From CAIYQJ01 sp963717255 (lineage in GTDB: Bacteria > Chloroflexota > Limnocylindria > Limnocylindrales > CSP1-4), in assembly GCA_963717255.1 (NCBI GenBank), contig CAVQVT010000013.1, positions 1 through 64,000 of the forward strand: a stretch of 64,000 nt of DNA, read 5' to 3'. Shown piece after piece: positions 52,077 through 61,244 of this stretch. The notes under the pieces are model-generated. The model saw nothing but the letters and a program-made list of their open reading frames with translations. It did no database searches and was not told the origin of the DNA. The first letter of the stretch is position 1; each line of letters starts with the position of its first letter. Made by a program: the position numbers and the translations under genes.

Positions 52077-53471
52077 ATGCCCCACGCTCCCGCGAGCCGC
52101 GCCAGACGCCTGCGCGGCCTCCTCGTGGACCTCGAGCCGCTGCGCCGCGACCACGACTTCCGCCTCCTGTGGACCGGCCAGCTGGTGAGCGGCGTGGGCC
52201 GCGCCGTCACCGTCGTGGCGCTGCCGTACGAGCTGTACGTCCTCACCGGATCTCCCCTGGCCGTGGGTGTGCTCGCCCTCGTCCAGCTGGTCCCGATCCT
52301 CGTCTTCGCCCTCGGCGGTGGCGCGGTGGCCGACGCCGTGGACCGGCGTCGGCTCCTCCTCCTCACCCAGGCCGGCCTCACCGCGTGCAGCGCCGCCCTC
52401 GCCGTCCTGGCCTTCCTCCCGACCCCGCCCGTCTTCGGCTTCTACGTCGTCGCCTTCGTCGCCGCCGGCCTCGGTGCCATCGACCAGCCCGCTCGCTCCG
52501 CGTCGATCCCCCGGCTCGTCCCGCCCGAGCGCCTCAACGGCGCGATCGCCCTCGGCCAGCTGGGCTTCAACGTCGTCGGCGTCGCCGGGCCGGCACTCGG
52601 CGGGATCCTCATCGCCCTCGTCGGCGTCTCCGCCGCGTTCGCGTTCGACGCCGTCACCTTCATCGCCGCGATCGTGGCCCTGCTGTTCATGGCCCCGATC
52701 CCGCCGCGCCCCGGCGCCGCCCGTCCCAGCGTCGCCGCCGTGAAGGAGGGGCTCCGCTTCGCGCGGTCGAAGCGGATCGTCCTCTCCACCTTCGTCATCG
52801 ACCTCAACGCGATGGTCTTCGGGATGCCCAGCTCGCTCTTCCCGGCGCTGGCGCTCGACGTGTTCGGAACGGGCGCAGCCGGCCTGGGCCTCCTCACCGC
52901 GGCCCCGGCGGCGGGTGCGCTCGTCGGCGCGCTGCTCACCGGCTGGGTCTCGCGGGTCCGGCTCCCCGGGCGTGCGGTGGTGTGGGCCGTCGCGGGCTGG
53001 GGTCTCGCGATCACCGCCTTCGGCCTCGTCACCGCGAGCTTCCCGCTCGCCCTCTTCTTCCTGGCGCTCGCCGGAGCGGCCGACGTCATCAGCGCGGTCT
53101 TCCGGAGCGGGATCCTTCAGTTCGAGACGCCCGACGAGCTGCGCGGCCGGCTCTCCTCGATCCACATCCTGGTGGTCACGAGCGGCCCGCGGCTCGGCGA
53201 CGCGGAGGCGGCGTTCGTCGCGGCGATCGCCGGGCCGCAGTTCTCGGTCGTGTCGGGCGGCCTGCTCTGCCTCGCGGGGCTCGGCGTCGTCGTCCGGCGA
53301 TTTCCGGAGCTCATGCGCTACCGCTCGCCGGTGGTGGCGGCGGCAGGGGCGGAGGGCGCGGGCGGAGCCGCGGCGGGGACGGAGCCCGAGATCGTCCGCC
53401 TGCCCTTCGAGATCGACTCGATGGAGACCGAGATCGACCCGCCCGCGCCGGAGGAGGCGCCCGGGCGGTGA
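52077..53471 (+). CDS. MFS transporter (EntS/MFS_3-like)
   Basis: The 464-aa transporter has 10 to 12 helices. RRDHDFRLLWTGQLVSGVGRAVTVVALPYEL is the typical N-terminus of the EntS-like exporter group; GGGAVADAVDRRRLLLLTQ is the loop 2-3 motif and LGAIDQPARSASIPRLVPPERLNGA the helix 4-5 motif. The C-terminal 50 residues are acidic and disordered. The substrate is unknown. ATG 52077 gives the natural N-terminus; upstream codons in frame overlap the divergent lipoprotein. Confidence 0.88.
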   Translation: MPHAPASRARRLRGLLVDLEPLRRDHDFRLLWTGQLVSGVGRAVTVVALPYELYVLTGSPLAVGVLALVQLVPILVFALGGGAVADAVDRRRLLLLTQAGLTACSAALAVLAFLPTPPVFGFYVVAFVAAGLGAIDQPARSASIPRLVPPERLNGAIALGQLGFNVVGVAGPALGGILIALVGVSAAFAFDAVTFIAAIVALLFMAPIPPRPGAARPSVAAVKEGLRFARSKRIVLSTFVIDLNAMVFGMPSSLFPALALDVFGTGAAGLGLLTAAPAAGALVGALLTGWVSRVRLPGRAVVWAVAGWGLAITAFGLVTASFPLALFFLALAGAADVISAVFRSGILQFETPDELRGRLSSIHILVVTSGPRLGDAEAAFVAAIAGPQFSVVSGGLLCLAGLGVVVRRFPELMRYRSPVVAAAGAEGAGGAAAGTEPEIVRLPFEIDSMETEIDPPAPEEAPGR

Positions 53472-54806
53472 ACGAGGACCGCCCCCGCGCGGTGCGGGTC
53501 GGTCTCGCCAGTCGCTCGGCGCGGTCCCCGGCGGCCGTGATCCGGACCGCGCGTCGGCGCTTCCATCCCTTTCGTCCGGGCCGCAGGGGTGAAGGCGTTC
53601 CGCGAGCGTTCACCACAGCGAAGGACGGCCGGGCATGCCGGACCACGCTGCAGTCCGCCCACCTTTTGCGCCGATGTCGACGCGGGATCGGACACGCGCC
53701 CCGGGGTGGTTCCGACGCGATCCGGCAGGTCGCCGCCGGCACGGCCGGCGGCGACATCAGACTGTCGCGGCGCGGCTGCACCGCGCCGCGGGCCGCCTCC
53801 TCGGCGACGGCACGACTCCGGGCTCCGCCGGGGCCGCGGGCTCCGCCGGTGTGTCGGGCTCCGCCCGGGCCCGGACCCCGCCAGCGTGCCGGGCTCCGCC
53901 GGGGTGTCGGGCTCCGCCCGGGCCCGGACCCCGCCAGCGTGTCGGGCTCCGCCAGGGCCCGAACCCGCCAGGGCCCGGACCCCGCCAGATTCACGTGGAG
54001 TGGTCGCGTGGCTGGGTCTGCGACGTCCGCCTCGCTGATGACATCCTCGATGACCGCCACGCCGACCGTGACGTTCACGTGTCGCGAGAATTTGGCGGCG
54101 CACGCGTCGTGCGAAGCGGGGCCACCGGCGCCCGCAGACCGTGGCGCTGCGCCTCACGTCCGCCCCGTGTGAATCTGGCGGCCGCTTGCGGTCGTCCGCG
54201 CGACCGCTCTGCGCGCGGACCGCGGCGCCGCTCCCGGCCGCAGTGGTCGATCTGCGCGCGGGCACGGTGTCGAGGGTCGAGCGCGGTCGCTCGCGCGGCC
54301 GGGCCCCGCCCCGCGCGGCATCGTGGCCGGTCACGCCGACGGTCACGCGGTCGGCGGGTCCGGGCCGGGCCGGTCTCGCGGCCACCCCCGCGCCCTGCAG
54401 ATCAGGGGTCTTGCGCCCGGCGCAAGAAGCGCGGCGGTCAGCGCGGTCCAGGACGACGAATGCGTCGACCCGCTGCGCCGGGGGCAACCGGGCTGCACCA
54501 GGCTGCTCGCGGACCCCGAATGTGCACCGGACTTGCGCCCGGCGCACGCGAGTCGCCCGGTCCACGCCCCGACCTGCAGGTCTTGCGTCCGACGCACGCC
54601 GGAGGTGCGGATCTGCGCCTGACGCAGGAAGCGGCCGTCGGCCGTCCGCGTGCTCCGGCCGCCTGCCGTCCGCGTGCTCCGGCCGCCTGCCGTCCGCGTG
54701 CTCCGGCCGCCTGCCGTCCGCGTGCTCCGGCCGCCTGCCGTCCGCGTGCTCCGGCCGCCTGCCGTCCGCGTGCTCCGGCCGCCTGCCGTCGCCACCCGAC
54801 CCGCGC
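53472..54806. repeat. 1.3-kb gene-free, repeat-rich island
   Basis: Long open frames exist on both strands but look like GC artefacts. A 38-bp direct repeat lies at 53851-53888 and 53904-53941 (period 53), with a partial third copy from 53939. Four near-palindromes of the form CTTGCGYCNGRCGCAMG start at 54410, 54532, 54582 and 54613. A 24-bp tandem repeat follows at 54643-54789. It looks like an accessory intergenic region without mobile-element genes. Confidence 0.6.
54643..54789. repeat. 24-bp tandem repeat, six copies
   Basis: The core TGCTCCGGCCGCCTGCCGTC recurs every 24 bp starting at 54651, 54675, 54699, 54723, 54747 and 54771. The copies are identical over nearly the full unit and contiguous, without spacers. 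The array ends 18 nt before the HTH gene's stop. Being a multiple of three, it leaves long open frames on both strands, which I consider chance. Confidence 0.92.
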
Positions 54807-55508
54807 TCAGCCGGAGGCCGCCCCCGCCTGAGCCACGCAGCCGCAGTGGATCCGCTGGGCCATCGTCTGCTCGTGCGCACGGACGAAGGCGCCGAGCAGC
54901 CGGTCCATCGCGCCGTTCGCGCTCTCGAGGAGCTCGGTCGTCTCCGCGGTGTCCAGGTCGCGAGCGCGGGCGGTGTCGCACAGCTCGTGGAGGAAGACGG
55001 CCCGGAACCCGAGGAACGCGCTGACGGCGGCCCCCGTCGCGAGTCCGTGCCCGCACGCGATCCGGCCGTGCTCCGCCGCCAGCTCTTCGGCGGCCGCGAG
55101 CGCCGCCGCCGCGTCGGCCGGGTCGGCTGCCTCGAGGTGCGCGAGGAGCGCGGTGGCAGCCCGCCGGCCCAGCTCCCGCATCCGGTCGCGGTCGCCCGGC
55201 CCGGAATCGATCCACCCTGCTTCGGCTGCCACGTCGGGGGCGCTCCGGCGGTAGACATCACCCACCATCCGGTCGGCGGACTCGCCGAGGCTCTCCAGGC
55301 TGGGCCGTCCCCGCCGGCTTGCCGGCACGAGGCCGAGGACGGCCGCTCGCGAGAAGCGTCGGTGCCCGCCCGGGGTGGTGAACGCCTTCACCTCGCCCTG
55401 GTCGCACCAGCGGCGGAGGGTCGCCGTCGAGACGCCGATGAGGGCGCTCGCCTCGTGGATGGTCATCCACGGGCCAGGGGTCCGTGTCCGGGTCGTCGTC
55501 GGCTCCAT
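54807..55508 (-). CDS. helix-turn-helix regulator with helical sensor-like domain
   Basis: The 233-aa protein has an excisionase/MerR-type HTH at residues 14-60 (WMTIHEASALIGVSTATLRR, then GGHRRFSRAAV) and an all-helical C-terminal domain. The latter contains ACGHGLATGAAVSAFLGFRAVFLHEL and ends in HCGC. The helical part resembles RsbR-N-type sensor domains in pattern only. It starts 13 nt after the decaheme cytochrome stop, as the last gene of the cytochrome operon, which it may regulate. Confidence 0.78.
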   Translation of the reverse strand: MEPTTTRTRTPGPWMTIHEASALIGVSTATLRRWCDQGEVKAFTTPGGHRRFSRAAVLGLVPASRRGRPSLESLGESADRMVGDVYRRSAPDVAAEAGWIDSGPGDRDRMRELGRRAATALLAHLEAADPADAAAALAAAEELAAEHGRIACGHGLATGAAVSAFLGFRAVFLHELCDTARARDLDTAETTELLESANGAMDRLLGAFVRAHEQTMAQRIHCGCVAQAGAASG

Positions 55509-55521
55509 CGTCCGCCCGTCC

Positions 55522-57336
55522 CTAGGGTGCCGTCACGGCGGTGAGGGGCCGCAGGGGCCGCAGGCCCGCGAACGGCGTGAGCCCGGGTGTGGATCCGCTC
55601 GGGGCACCGGGCGCCGCGCCGCCCGAGCCGCCGGACTCGCCGCCCGCGCCGCCCGAGCCGCCGGACTCGCCGCCCGCGCCGCCCGGCGCGGCGTCGGCCT
55701 CGGGCTTGGGCGTGGACTGGTCCTGCGGGTACTGGTTCGGCAGGACGTCGTCCGAGTGGCACTGCGCGCAGTACGCGGGCTGGTGGCAGAACGCGCACGT
55801 ATTGACGCCCACCTCCCGCGCCACCTGCCCGTGGTTGAACTTCATCTGGTCGTGCGGGATCTGTACCGCCGCCGTGTTGTGGCAGTTGTCGCAGTACGTC
55901 TTCGTGTGACACTGGCCGCATTCCGTCGTGGACGGGTCCGTCGTGTCCACGGCCGTCTTGTGGTCGAAGATCCACAGCGCCTCGTTGTGCGTCTCGGGGC
56001 GCTCGCCGATCACCACGCCCGAGTTGATCGAGCCGATCTGCGGGAAGGTATGGCAAGTTGCGCAGCCGGCGGGGATCGTCTCGTTGGTGATGGCGCCGTC
56101 CACCACCTTGTAGTGCGCGCCGTCGTGACAACGGAAGCAGCCCGGCGCCGTCTGGTGGCCCAGGTTGTTCGGGTACGTGGCCGCCGTCACGCGCATCTCG
56201 GGGGTCGCGACGAGGTCGTACGTGAGCTTCAGTCGGCGGATCGCCTGATCGATGGCGGCGGCGTCGTTCTGCGCGACGAGCGGGTAGTTCGTCGCGTAGT
56301 AGTCCGTCAGCCCCTTCTCGATGGCCGCGTTCGCGTCCGGCACGCTCGCGTACTCCTGCACCAGGAGGTCGCTCGCCTGGCTCTTGACCCACGGCAGGTC
56401 CCGGCTGATCGCGCCCGCCGTGATCCCGCTGTCGATCGACTGGTCCACGCCCGGGATCGGGTGCCCGACGCGGTTGTGGCAGGTGAGGCAGTCCATCCGC
56501 CGCATCTCGAGGCTCTTCTTCAGCGCATCGATGTCGGGCTGGACGTCCGTCGGCACCTCGATGGCGTCCGAGGCGATGTACTGGCTGGTCGTCCCGTCGT
56601 CGTTCCGGATCTCGACGTACGGGATCTTCTGCGCCTGGGGGTCGGCCTTGAGGTACTCGACGTCCGAGATGACGTGCCAGTGAACGCCCTTGCGGGAGCT
56701 CTCCTCGAGGTCGGACCCGAACCCGTTCGGCCGGACGACGAGGGCGACCGACGCCGGCGTGTTCGCCTCGTCCTTCGCGTACCGGGTGTTGAGGACGAGG
56801 TCCACCGGGCCGCCGTTCGCGATGATCGACGAGAGGGCGTGGCACTTGAGGCACGTGTCTTGCGTGGACGGCAGCTCGCCGTGGTCCGGGGGCGGGATCG
56901 GCTTGGGGAAGGTGCCGGTGACGACCTCGACGAGCTGCCTGGTGCCGTTGAGCTTGGCCTTCACCCAGCCGGTGAGCCCCGGCTCCACGTGGCACTCGGC
57001 GCACGTGACGTCCCTGTGGGCACCGAGCGCGTACGCCTTGAGCTCGGGCGCCATCGTGTGGCAGCGGCCGCAGAAGTCGGCCGTCTCGGTCCACTGGACG
57101 GCGACCACACCGCCGACGGTCATGACGATCGCGATGAGGCCGCCCATGGTGGCGACGATGAAGAGGCCGCGCCGGCTCCGGAGCGGCGGGTGCGGGACCT
57201 TCGTGAAGGAGCGCCCGAGGGCGCCGCGCAGGCCCCGGTGCTGGGCCGCCGTGCTCTGCACCGGCTGCGACGCGGGCTCCGACGGGTCGACGGGAAGGGG
57301 TCCGCCGTCTTCCGCCGGAGCTCCGGGACCTGTCAT
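55522..57336 (-). CDS. decaheme NapC/NirT-type cytochrome c
   Basis: The 604-aa membrane-anchored cytochrome has one helix (LFIVATMGGLIAIVMTVGGVV) followed by ten CxxCH motifs: CGRCH, CAECH, CLKCH, CLTCH, CFRCH, CATCH, CGQCH, CDNCH, CAFCH and CAQCH. The first three lie in the NapC/NirT-like region. It probably takes electrons from quinol and passes them outward; the acceptor is unknown. The C-terminal tail is a Gly/Ser/Glu repeat encoded by two exact 30-bp copies (55621-55680). ATG 57336 overlaps the tlpA-like stop. Confidence 0.9.
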   Translation of the reverse strand: MTGPGAPAEDGGPLPVDPSEPASQPVQSTAAQHRGLRGALGRSFTKVPHPPLRSRRGLFIVATMGGLIAIVMTVGGVVAVQWTETADFCGRCHTMAPELKAYALGAHRDVTCAECHVEPGLTGWVKAKLNGTRQLVEVVTGTFPKPIPPPDHGELPSTQDTCLKCHALSSIIANGGPVDLVLNTRYAKDEANTPASVALVVRPNGFGSDLEESSRKGVHWHVISDVEYLKADPQAQKIPYVEIRNDDGTTSQYIASDAIEVPTDVQPDIDALKKSLEMRRMDCLTCHNRVGHPIPGVDQSIDSGITAGAISRDLPWVKSQASDLLVQEYASVPDANAAIEKGLTDYYATNYPLVAQNDAAAIDQAIRRLKLTYDLVATPEMRVTAATYPNNLGHQTAPGCFRCHDGAHYKVVDGAITNETIPAGCATCHTFPQIGSINSGVVIGERPETHNEALWIFDHKTAVDTTDPSTTECGQCHTKTYCDNCHNTAAVQIPHDQMKFNHGQVAREVGVNTCAFCHQPAYCAQCHSDDVLPNQYPQDQSTPKPEADAAPGGAGGESGGSGGAGGESGGSGGAAPGAPSGSTPGLTPFAGLRPLRPLTAVTAP

Positions 57337-58046
57337 CCACCGATCTCCGCGAGGGCGGCCTTGATCTTCTCGGGATCGAGAGTGCCGACCTTCATCGCCA
57401 GGAGAGTGCCGTCGGCGGCGATGAAGAAGTGGGACGGGATCCCCAGGATCCGGTACTGCGATGCGATCGTCGTGTTGGGGTCCGGGACCTTCACGTAGGT
57501 GATGCCGACGCGGTCGGCGTAGTCCTTGACGGTGGTCCCGTCCTCGCTGAGGAAGACCTGGACGATCTCGCCGCCCTTCGCCTTGAAGTCCGCGTACGCG
57601 GCCTCGATGTCCGGGGCCTCGGCGCGGCACGGCTGGCACCAGCTGGCGCCGAACGTCAGCCAGACCGGGTGGCCCTTCAACTCGCTGAGCACGACATCCG
57701 TGCCGCCGACGGTGGCTGCCGCGAAGTCGGGCGCGGGCTTCCCGACCTCCGGCCCGCTGCCGAGCGCGCCCGTCAGGTTGACGGACTGGAGGCCGTCGGT
57801 GACCGGCTTCGCCGGCTGGTTCGCGAGGATCGCGACCGCCAGGACGATCGCACCCGTCAGGGCCAGGAGCCCGAGCGAGATCACCCTGCTGCGGAGCGGC
57901 CGCTTCGGCCGCTCGTCGAGGGGCGCCGCGGTCTCCGCCTCCGGCTCGGCGGCCGATGCCTCCGGCTCGGCGGCCGATGCCTCCGGCTCGGCGGCCGATG
58001 TCTCCGGCTCGTCCTCGACCATCGGCTGCGCTTCCAGGGTGGTCAT
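57333..58046 (-). CDS. TlpA/ResA-like thiol-disulfide oxidoreductase
   Basis: The 237-aa membrane-tethered thioredoxin-fold protein reduces apocytochrome cysteines before heme attachment. After an acidic N-terminus with EPEASAA repeats comes one helix (VISLGLLALTGAIVLAVAIL), then GKPAPDFAAATVGG and the active site WCQPC. ATG 58046 with GGAAGGTGA about 9 nt upstream is preferred over GTG 58085. The repeat is 21 bp long and occupies 57940-58011. Confidence 0.88.
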   Translation of the reverse strand: MTTLEAQPMVEDEPETSAAEPEASAAEPEASAAEPEAETAAPLDERPKRPLRSRVISLGLLALTGAIVLAVAILANQPAKPVTDGLQSVNLTGALGSGPEVGKPAPDFAAATVGGTDVVLSELKGHPVWLTFGASWCQPCRAEAPDIEAAYADFKAKGGEIVQVFLSEDGTTVKDYADRVGITYVKVPDPNTTIASQYRILGIPSHFFIAADGTLLAMKVGTLDPEKIKAALAEIGG

Positions 58047-58106
58047 GCCCGAATCACCTTCCGCGTGCCCGCCGGCGTTCGTCACGGTCGTACCCGGTGC
58101 CCCGGA

Positions 58107-58994
58107 TCAGCCGAGGCCCGAGTAGCTGTGGAGGCCGCCGAAGAAGAGGTTCCCGAAGTACGTGAAGAGCGTGGCGGCGAAGCCGATGACCAGGAGCCAG
58201 GCGGCCCGGTTTCCGCGCCAGCCGCGGACGACCCGTGCGTGGAGGTAGGCGCCGTAGATGAGCCACGTCACCAGCGAGGCGGTCTCCTTGGGGTCCCAGC
58301 CCCAGTAGCGGCCCCATGCCACGTTCGCCCAGACCGCGCCGAGCACGATGACGAGCGTCATGAACGGGAAGCCGATGACGACCGCGCGGTAGCCGATCTC
58401 GTCGAGGAGCTCGGCCTTGGGGAGGCGAGGCACGCCGTACGCCTGGAGCAGGTACAGCGCCGCGGCGGCGAAGCTCACCGCGAAGGTGCCGTAGGCGACG
58501 ATCGCGACGGCCACGTGGACGGAGAGGAGGAGGTTGTTCTGGAGCGCCGGGACGAGCGGGTCGGCGGTGGCCGGGATGGTCCACGCGTACAGGAGCATGA
58601 GCAGCGCGATCGGCAGGACGATGAGGCCCAGGATCTGCTGGTGGTACTTGCGCTCGAAGAACAGGTAGACCCCGATGACGCCGGTGGCGAACGCGATCGA
58701 GAACTCGTACATGTTCGAGAACGGGCCGTGCCCCGTCACGATCGCCCGGAAGGTCATGCTCGCGACGAGGAAGATGAACGCGAGCCAGGCGACGAGCGTG
58801 CCGTAGGAGGCGAAGATGGACGGCCCCGAGACGACCTCGACGGTCGTCCCTCCGTCCATGGTGGCGGCGCCCCCGGCGACCGCGGTGCGGCGACTGGCGA
58901 CGCGCACCGTCGCGTACGCGATCACGTAGAACGCGATCGACAGCGCGACGGAGAGCATCCCCGCGATATACGAGTACTCCGACATCTTGAGCAT
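58107..58994 (-). CDS. ccsB: cytochrome c biogenesis protein CcsB/ResC (heme handling)
   Basis: It is a System II cytochrome c synthetase subunit, 295 aa, with about eight helices. The WWD-type heme motif WANVAWGRYWGWDPKETAS and the flanking histidines (LLLSVHVAVAIVAYG; GLHSYSG) are present. It exports heme and ligates it with ResB. GGAAGGGG precedes the ATG. Confidence 0.94.
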   Translation of the reverse strand: MLKMSEYSYIAGMLSVALSIAFYVIAYATVRVASRRTAVAGGAATMDGGTTVEVVSGPSIFASYGTLVAWLAFIFLVASMTFRAIVTGHGPFSNMYEFSIAFATGVIGVYLFFERKYHQQILGLIVLPIALLMLLYAWTIPATADPLVPALQNNLLLSVHVAVAIVAYGTFAVSFAAAALYLLQAYGVPRLPKAELLDEIGYRAVVIGFPFMTLVIVLGAVWANVAWGRYWGWDPKETASLVTWLIYGAYLHARVVRGWRGNRAAWLLVIGFAATLFTYFGNLFFGGLHSYSGLG

Positions 58995-59010
58995 CTGACG
59001 GCCCCTTCCG

Positions 59011-60492
59011 CTAGATCCCGGTCTTCCCGACCAGGGAAGACTTCATCTCGCCGACGATCTTCTGGAAATCCGGTCCGAACGTGGCGTCGTGGCGAGACGT
59101 GGCGCCCACGCGGACCTCGCTGCCGGCTCCGCCCGGGACGATCCGGGTCCAGATCCGGCGGCTGGGGAAGAAGAAGACGAGGAACAGACCGAAGATGAGG
59201 AGGAGGGCCCCGCCGAACACGAACGGGACGCCCGGGTCCTTGGCCACGATGAGGCCCGTGAACTGGCGCTCCCGGTCGAACGTGAACGACAGGCCCGCCA
59301 TCTCGACCGGCTGTCCCTGGGAGACGACCTGCGTGGCGAGCGGCTGGGCCGCGTCGCCGGTCTTGTAGACCTCGATCTGGACCTGGCCGGGCCGGATCGT
59401 CTGGCTGATCTCGCCGGACGCCGGGCTCACCACGATGACCGTCAGGCCCTGCTGCGGCAGGAGGAACTGGCCCACCCGCTCGGTCCCGTTCTGCGCCGTG
59501 TAGAGCAGCGGGACGCCCTGCGAGAAGAGCGCCGTGCCCGAGGCGTCCTTCACACTCATGTCCGTCGCCGCGCCGAAGAACGACTGGTAGAAGTTCACGT
59601 CGCCGTAGCCGAGCGGCTGGTTGACCCGGACCGTCTGCGCCGCGACCTGCTGCCCGTCCTTGTACAGGACGAGGTCGGCGGCGTAGTCGGAGGGTGCACC
59701 GCTCTCGTAGTAGGAGTCGTTGAAGGAGTTCGCCTTGACGGCCAGGCCCGTCCCGTTCCCGACCTCGACGGTGGAGCCCACCGGGACCGCGAACTCGCCG
59801 TTGTTGAAGCCCCACGTGCCGCCGACGAGGGCGCCGACGAGGATCATCACGAGGCTGATGTGCGCCATGAGCGTGCCGAACGGGGCCCACCGGTAGCGGT
59901 CCGCGTACACGGCGATCTCGTCACCGTCGCGCTCCACGACCGTCCGGAAGCGGTGCGACTTGAAGGTCTTCGTGACGTCCGCGAGGGCCGCGTCCGTGGC
60001 CACCGTCGCGTCGATCGTCTCGCTGTGCGGCGCACGGTCGTAGAAGACCGGGGTCATCTTCGTCCGCGGGTGGATCGCCGTCTTCCAGAGGCCCTTGAAG
60101 CGGTTCACGGAGCACGCGAGCACGCTCGTGGTCAGGAGGACGATGATCCCCTTGAACCAGACCGACGAGAAGATGCTGAACAGCCCCAGCGCGTTCATCG
60201 GGCCCGTCCAGCCGCCGTACTTGGGCGTGATCGAGTCGAGCCAGGCCTGGTACGCCTGCGAATCGCCCGTCATGCCGGACGGTGCCTGGATCACGAGCGT
60301 CCCGACGAGCGCGAGGACGGCGAGGATCAGCATGAGGATCAGCGCCGTCCGCATGGACGTGAAGATCCGCCAGAGGCGCTCGCCGATGTCCGACAGGCTG
60401 ATCGTCAGCCTGCCCCCCGTGCCCTCCTGGGGCTCCGGGGCGACCGGGCGCTTCTGCGCCGCGACCTGGGTGGGGACAGTCAACTGGCTCAT
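59011..60492 (-). CDS. resB: cytochrome c biogenesis protein ResB
   Basis: It is the partner of CcsB, 493 aa. Helices include MRTALILMLILAVLALVGTLVI near residue 50, FKGIIVLLTTSVLACSVNRFKGLWK, and FGTLMAHISLVMILVGALVGG. A large extracytoplasmic beta domain follows and a last helix (FVFGGALLLIFGLFLVFFFPSRR) closes the protein. ATG 60492 has GAGGAG about 9 nt upstream; the longer frame is rejected because it overlaps ccdA. Confidence 0.93.
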   Translation of the reverse strand: MSQLTVPTQVAAQKRPVAPEPQEGTGGRLTISLSDIGERLWRIFTSMRTALILMLILAVLALVGTLVIQAPSGMTGDSQAYQAWLDSITPKYGGWTGPMNALGLFSIFSSVWFKGIIVLLTTSVLACSVNRFKGLWKTAIHPRTKMTPVFYDRAPHSETIDATVATDAALADVTKTFKSHRFRTVVERDGDEIAVYADRYRWAPFGTLMAHISLVMILVGALVGGTWGFNNGEFAVPVGSTVEVGNGTGLAVKANSFNDSYYESGAPSDYAADLVLYKDGQQVAAQTVRVNQPLGYGDVNFYQSFFGAATDMSVKDASGTALFSQGVPLLYTAQNGTERVGQFLLPQQGLTVIVVSPASGEISQTIRPGQVQIEVYKTGDAAQPLATQVVSQGQPVEMAGLSFTFDRERQFTGLIVAKDPGVPFVFGGALLLIFGLFLVFFFPSRRIWTRIVPGGAGSEVRVGATSRHDATFGPDFQKIVGEMKSSLVGKTGI

Positions 60493-60503
60493 GGGCACGC
60501 TCC

Positions 60504-61244
60504 TCAGAGACCGAACGCCGGCAGCAGGGCGGACAGCTTGGCGAAGGTGTTCGTGATCATCAGGAAGCCCACGAGGACGAGCATCCCGCCGGTCGCGAGG
60601 TTCACGGCACGCTGGTGGGTCCGGAGCCAGCCGAGGCGGTGGCTCACGGCGGTCGCACCGAGCGCGACGAGGACGAAGGGGATGGCCAGGCCGGCGGCGT
60701 AGGCGACGAGGAGGATCGTGCCCTCCACGACGCTGGCGCTGACCGCGGCGAGGCCCAGGATCCCACCGAGGATGGGGCCGATGCACGGCGTCCACCCGGC
60801 GGCGAAGACGACCCCCAGGAGTGTCGAGCGACCGTAGCTGGGGGCCCCGACGGCCTGGCCGAAGCCGATGGTGCCGCCGCTCATGGGTCCGACCGGGAGG
60901 TGGGCCTCCCGGTAGAAGGCCGAGAAGTTGAGGACCCCGGCCATGTTCAGGCCGAGGAAGACGAGGATCGCGCCACCGGCGATCCGCAGGAGCCCGATCT
61001 GGTCGCGCAGGACGTAGCCCACGAGGCCGACGGACGCCCAGAGCGCGATGAAGACGAGAGAGAAGCCGGCCACGAACGCCATCGACTGGTAGAAGGCCGT
61101 CCGCCGGCGCGTCGCGGTCCCGTCCGGGCTGGTCCCCACCATGTACCCGATGTAGGCCGGCACGAGGGGCAGGACGCACGGTGACGCGAAGGAGACGATC
61201 CCCGCGAGGAACGCGATGACGAGCCCGAGGCCGGCGACGCTCAC
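60504..61244 (-). CDS. ccdA: cytochrome c biogenesis protein CcdA
   Basis: The 246-aa membrane protein has six helices and delivers reducing equivalents from cytoplasmic thioredoxin to the TlpA-like protein. The redox cysteines are in FASPCVLPLVPAYIGY and FAAGWTPCIGPILGG. GTG 61244 overlaps the stop of the TPR gene (GTGA). Confidence 0.94.
   Translation of the reverse strand: MSVAGLGLVIAFLAGIVSFASPCVLPLVPAYIGYMVGTSPDGTATRRRTAFYQSMAFVAGFSLVFIALWASVGLVGYVLRDQIGLLRIAGGAILVFLGLNMAGVLNFSAFYREAHLPVGPMSGGTIGFGQAVGAPSYGRSTLLGVVFAAGWTPCIGPILGGILGLAAVSASVVEGTILLVAYAAGLAIPFVLVALGATAVSHRLGWLRTHQRAVNLATGGMLVLVGFLMITNTFAKLSALLPAFGL

Noticed and set aside
54643..54789. CRISPR array
   Set aside because: The repeat copies are contiguous with no unique spacers and there are no cas genes nearby.
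53318..55261. 647-codon minus-strand frame through the repeat island
   Set aside because: Low-complexity, driven by the 24-bp and 53-bp-period repeats, and antisense or out of frame to the MFS and HTH genes.
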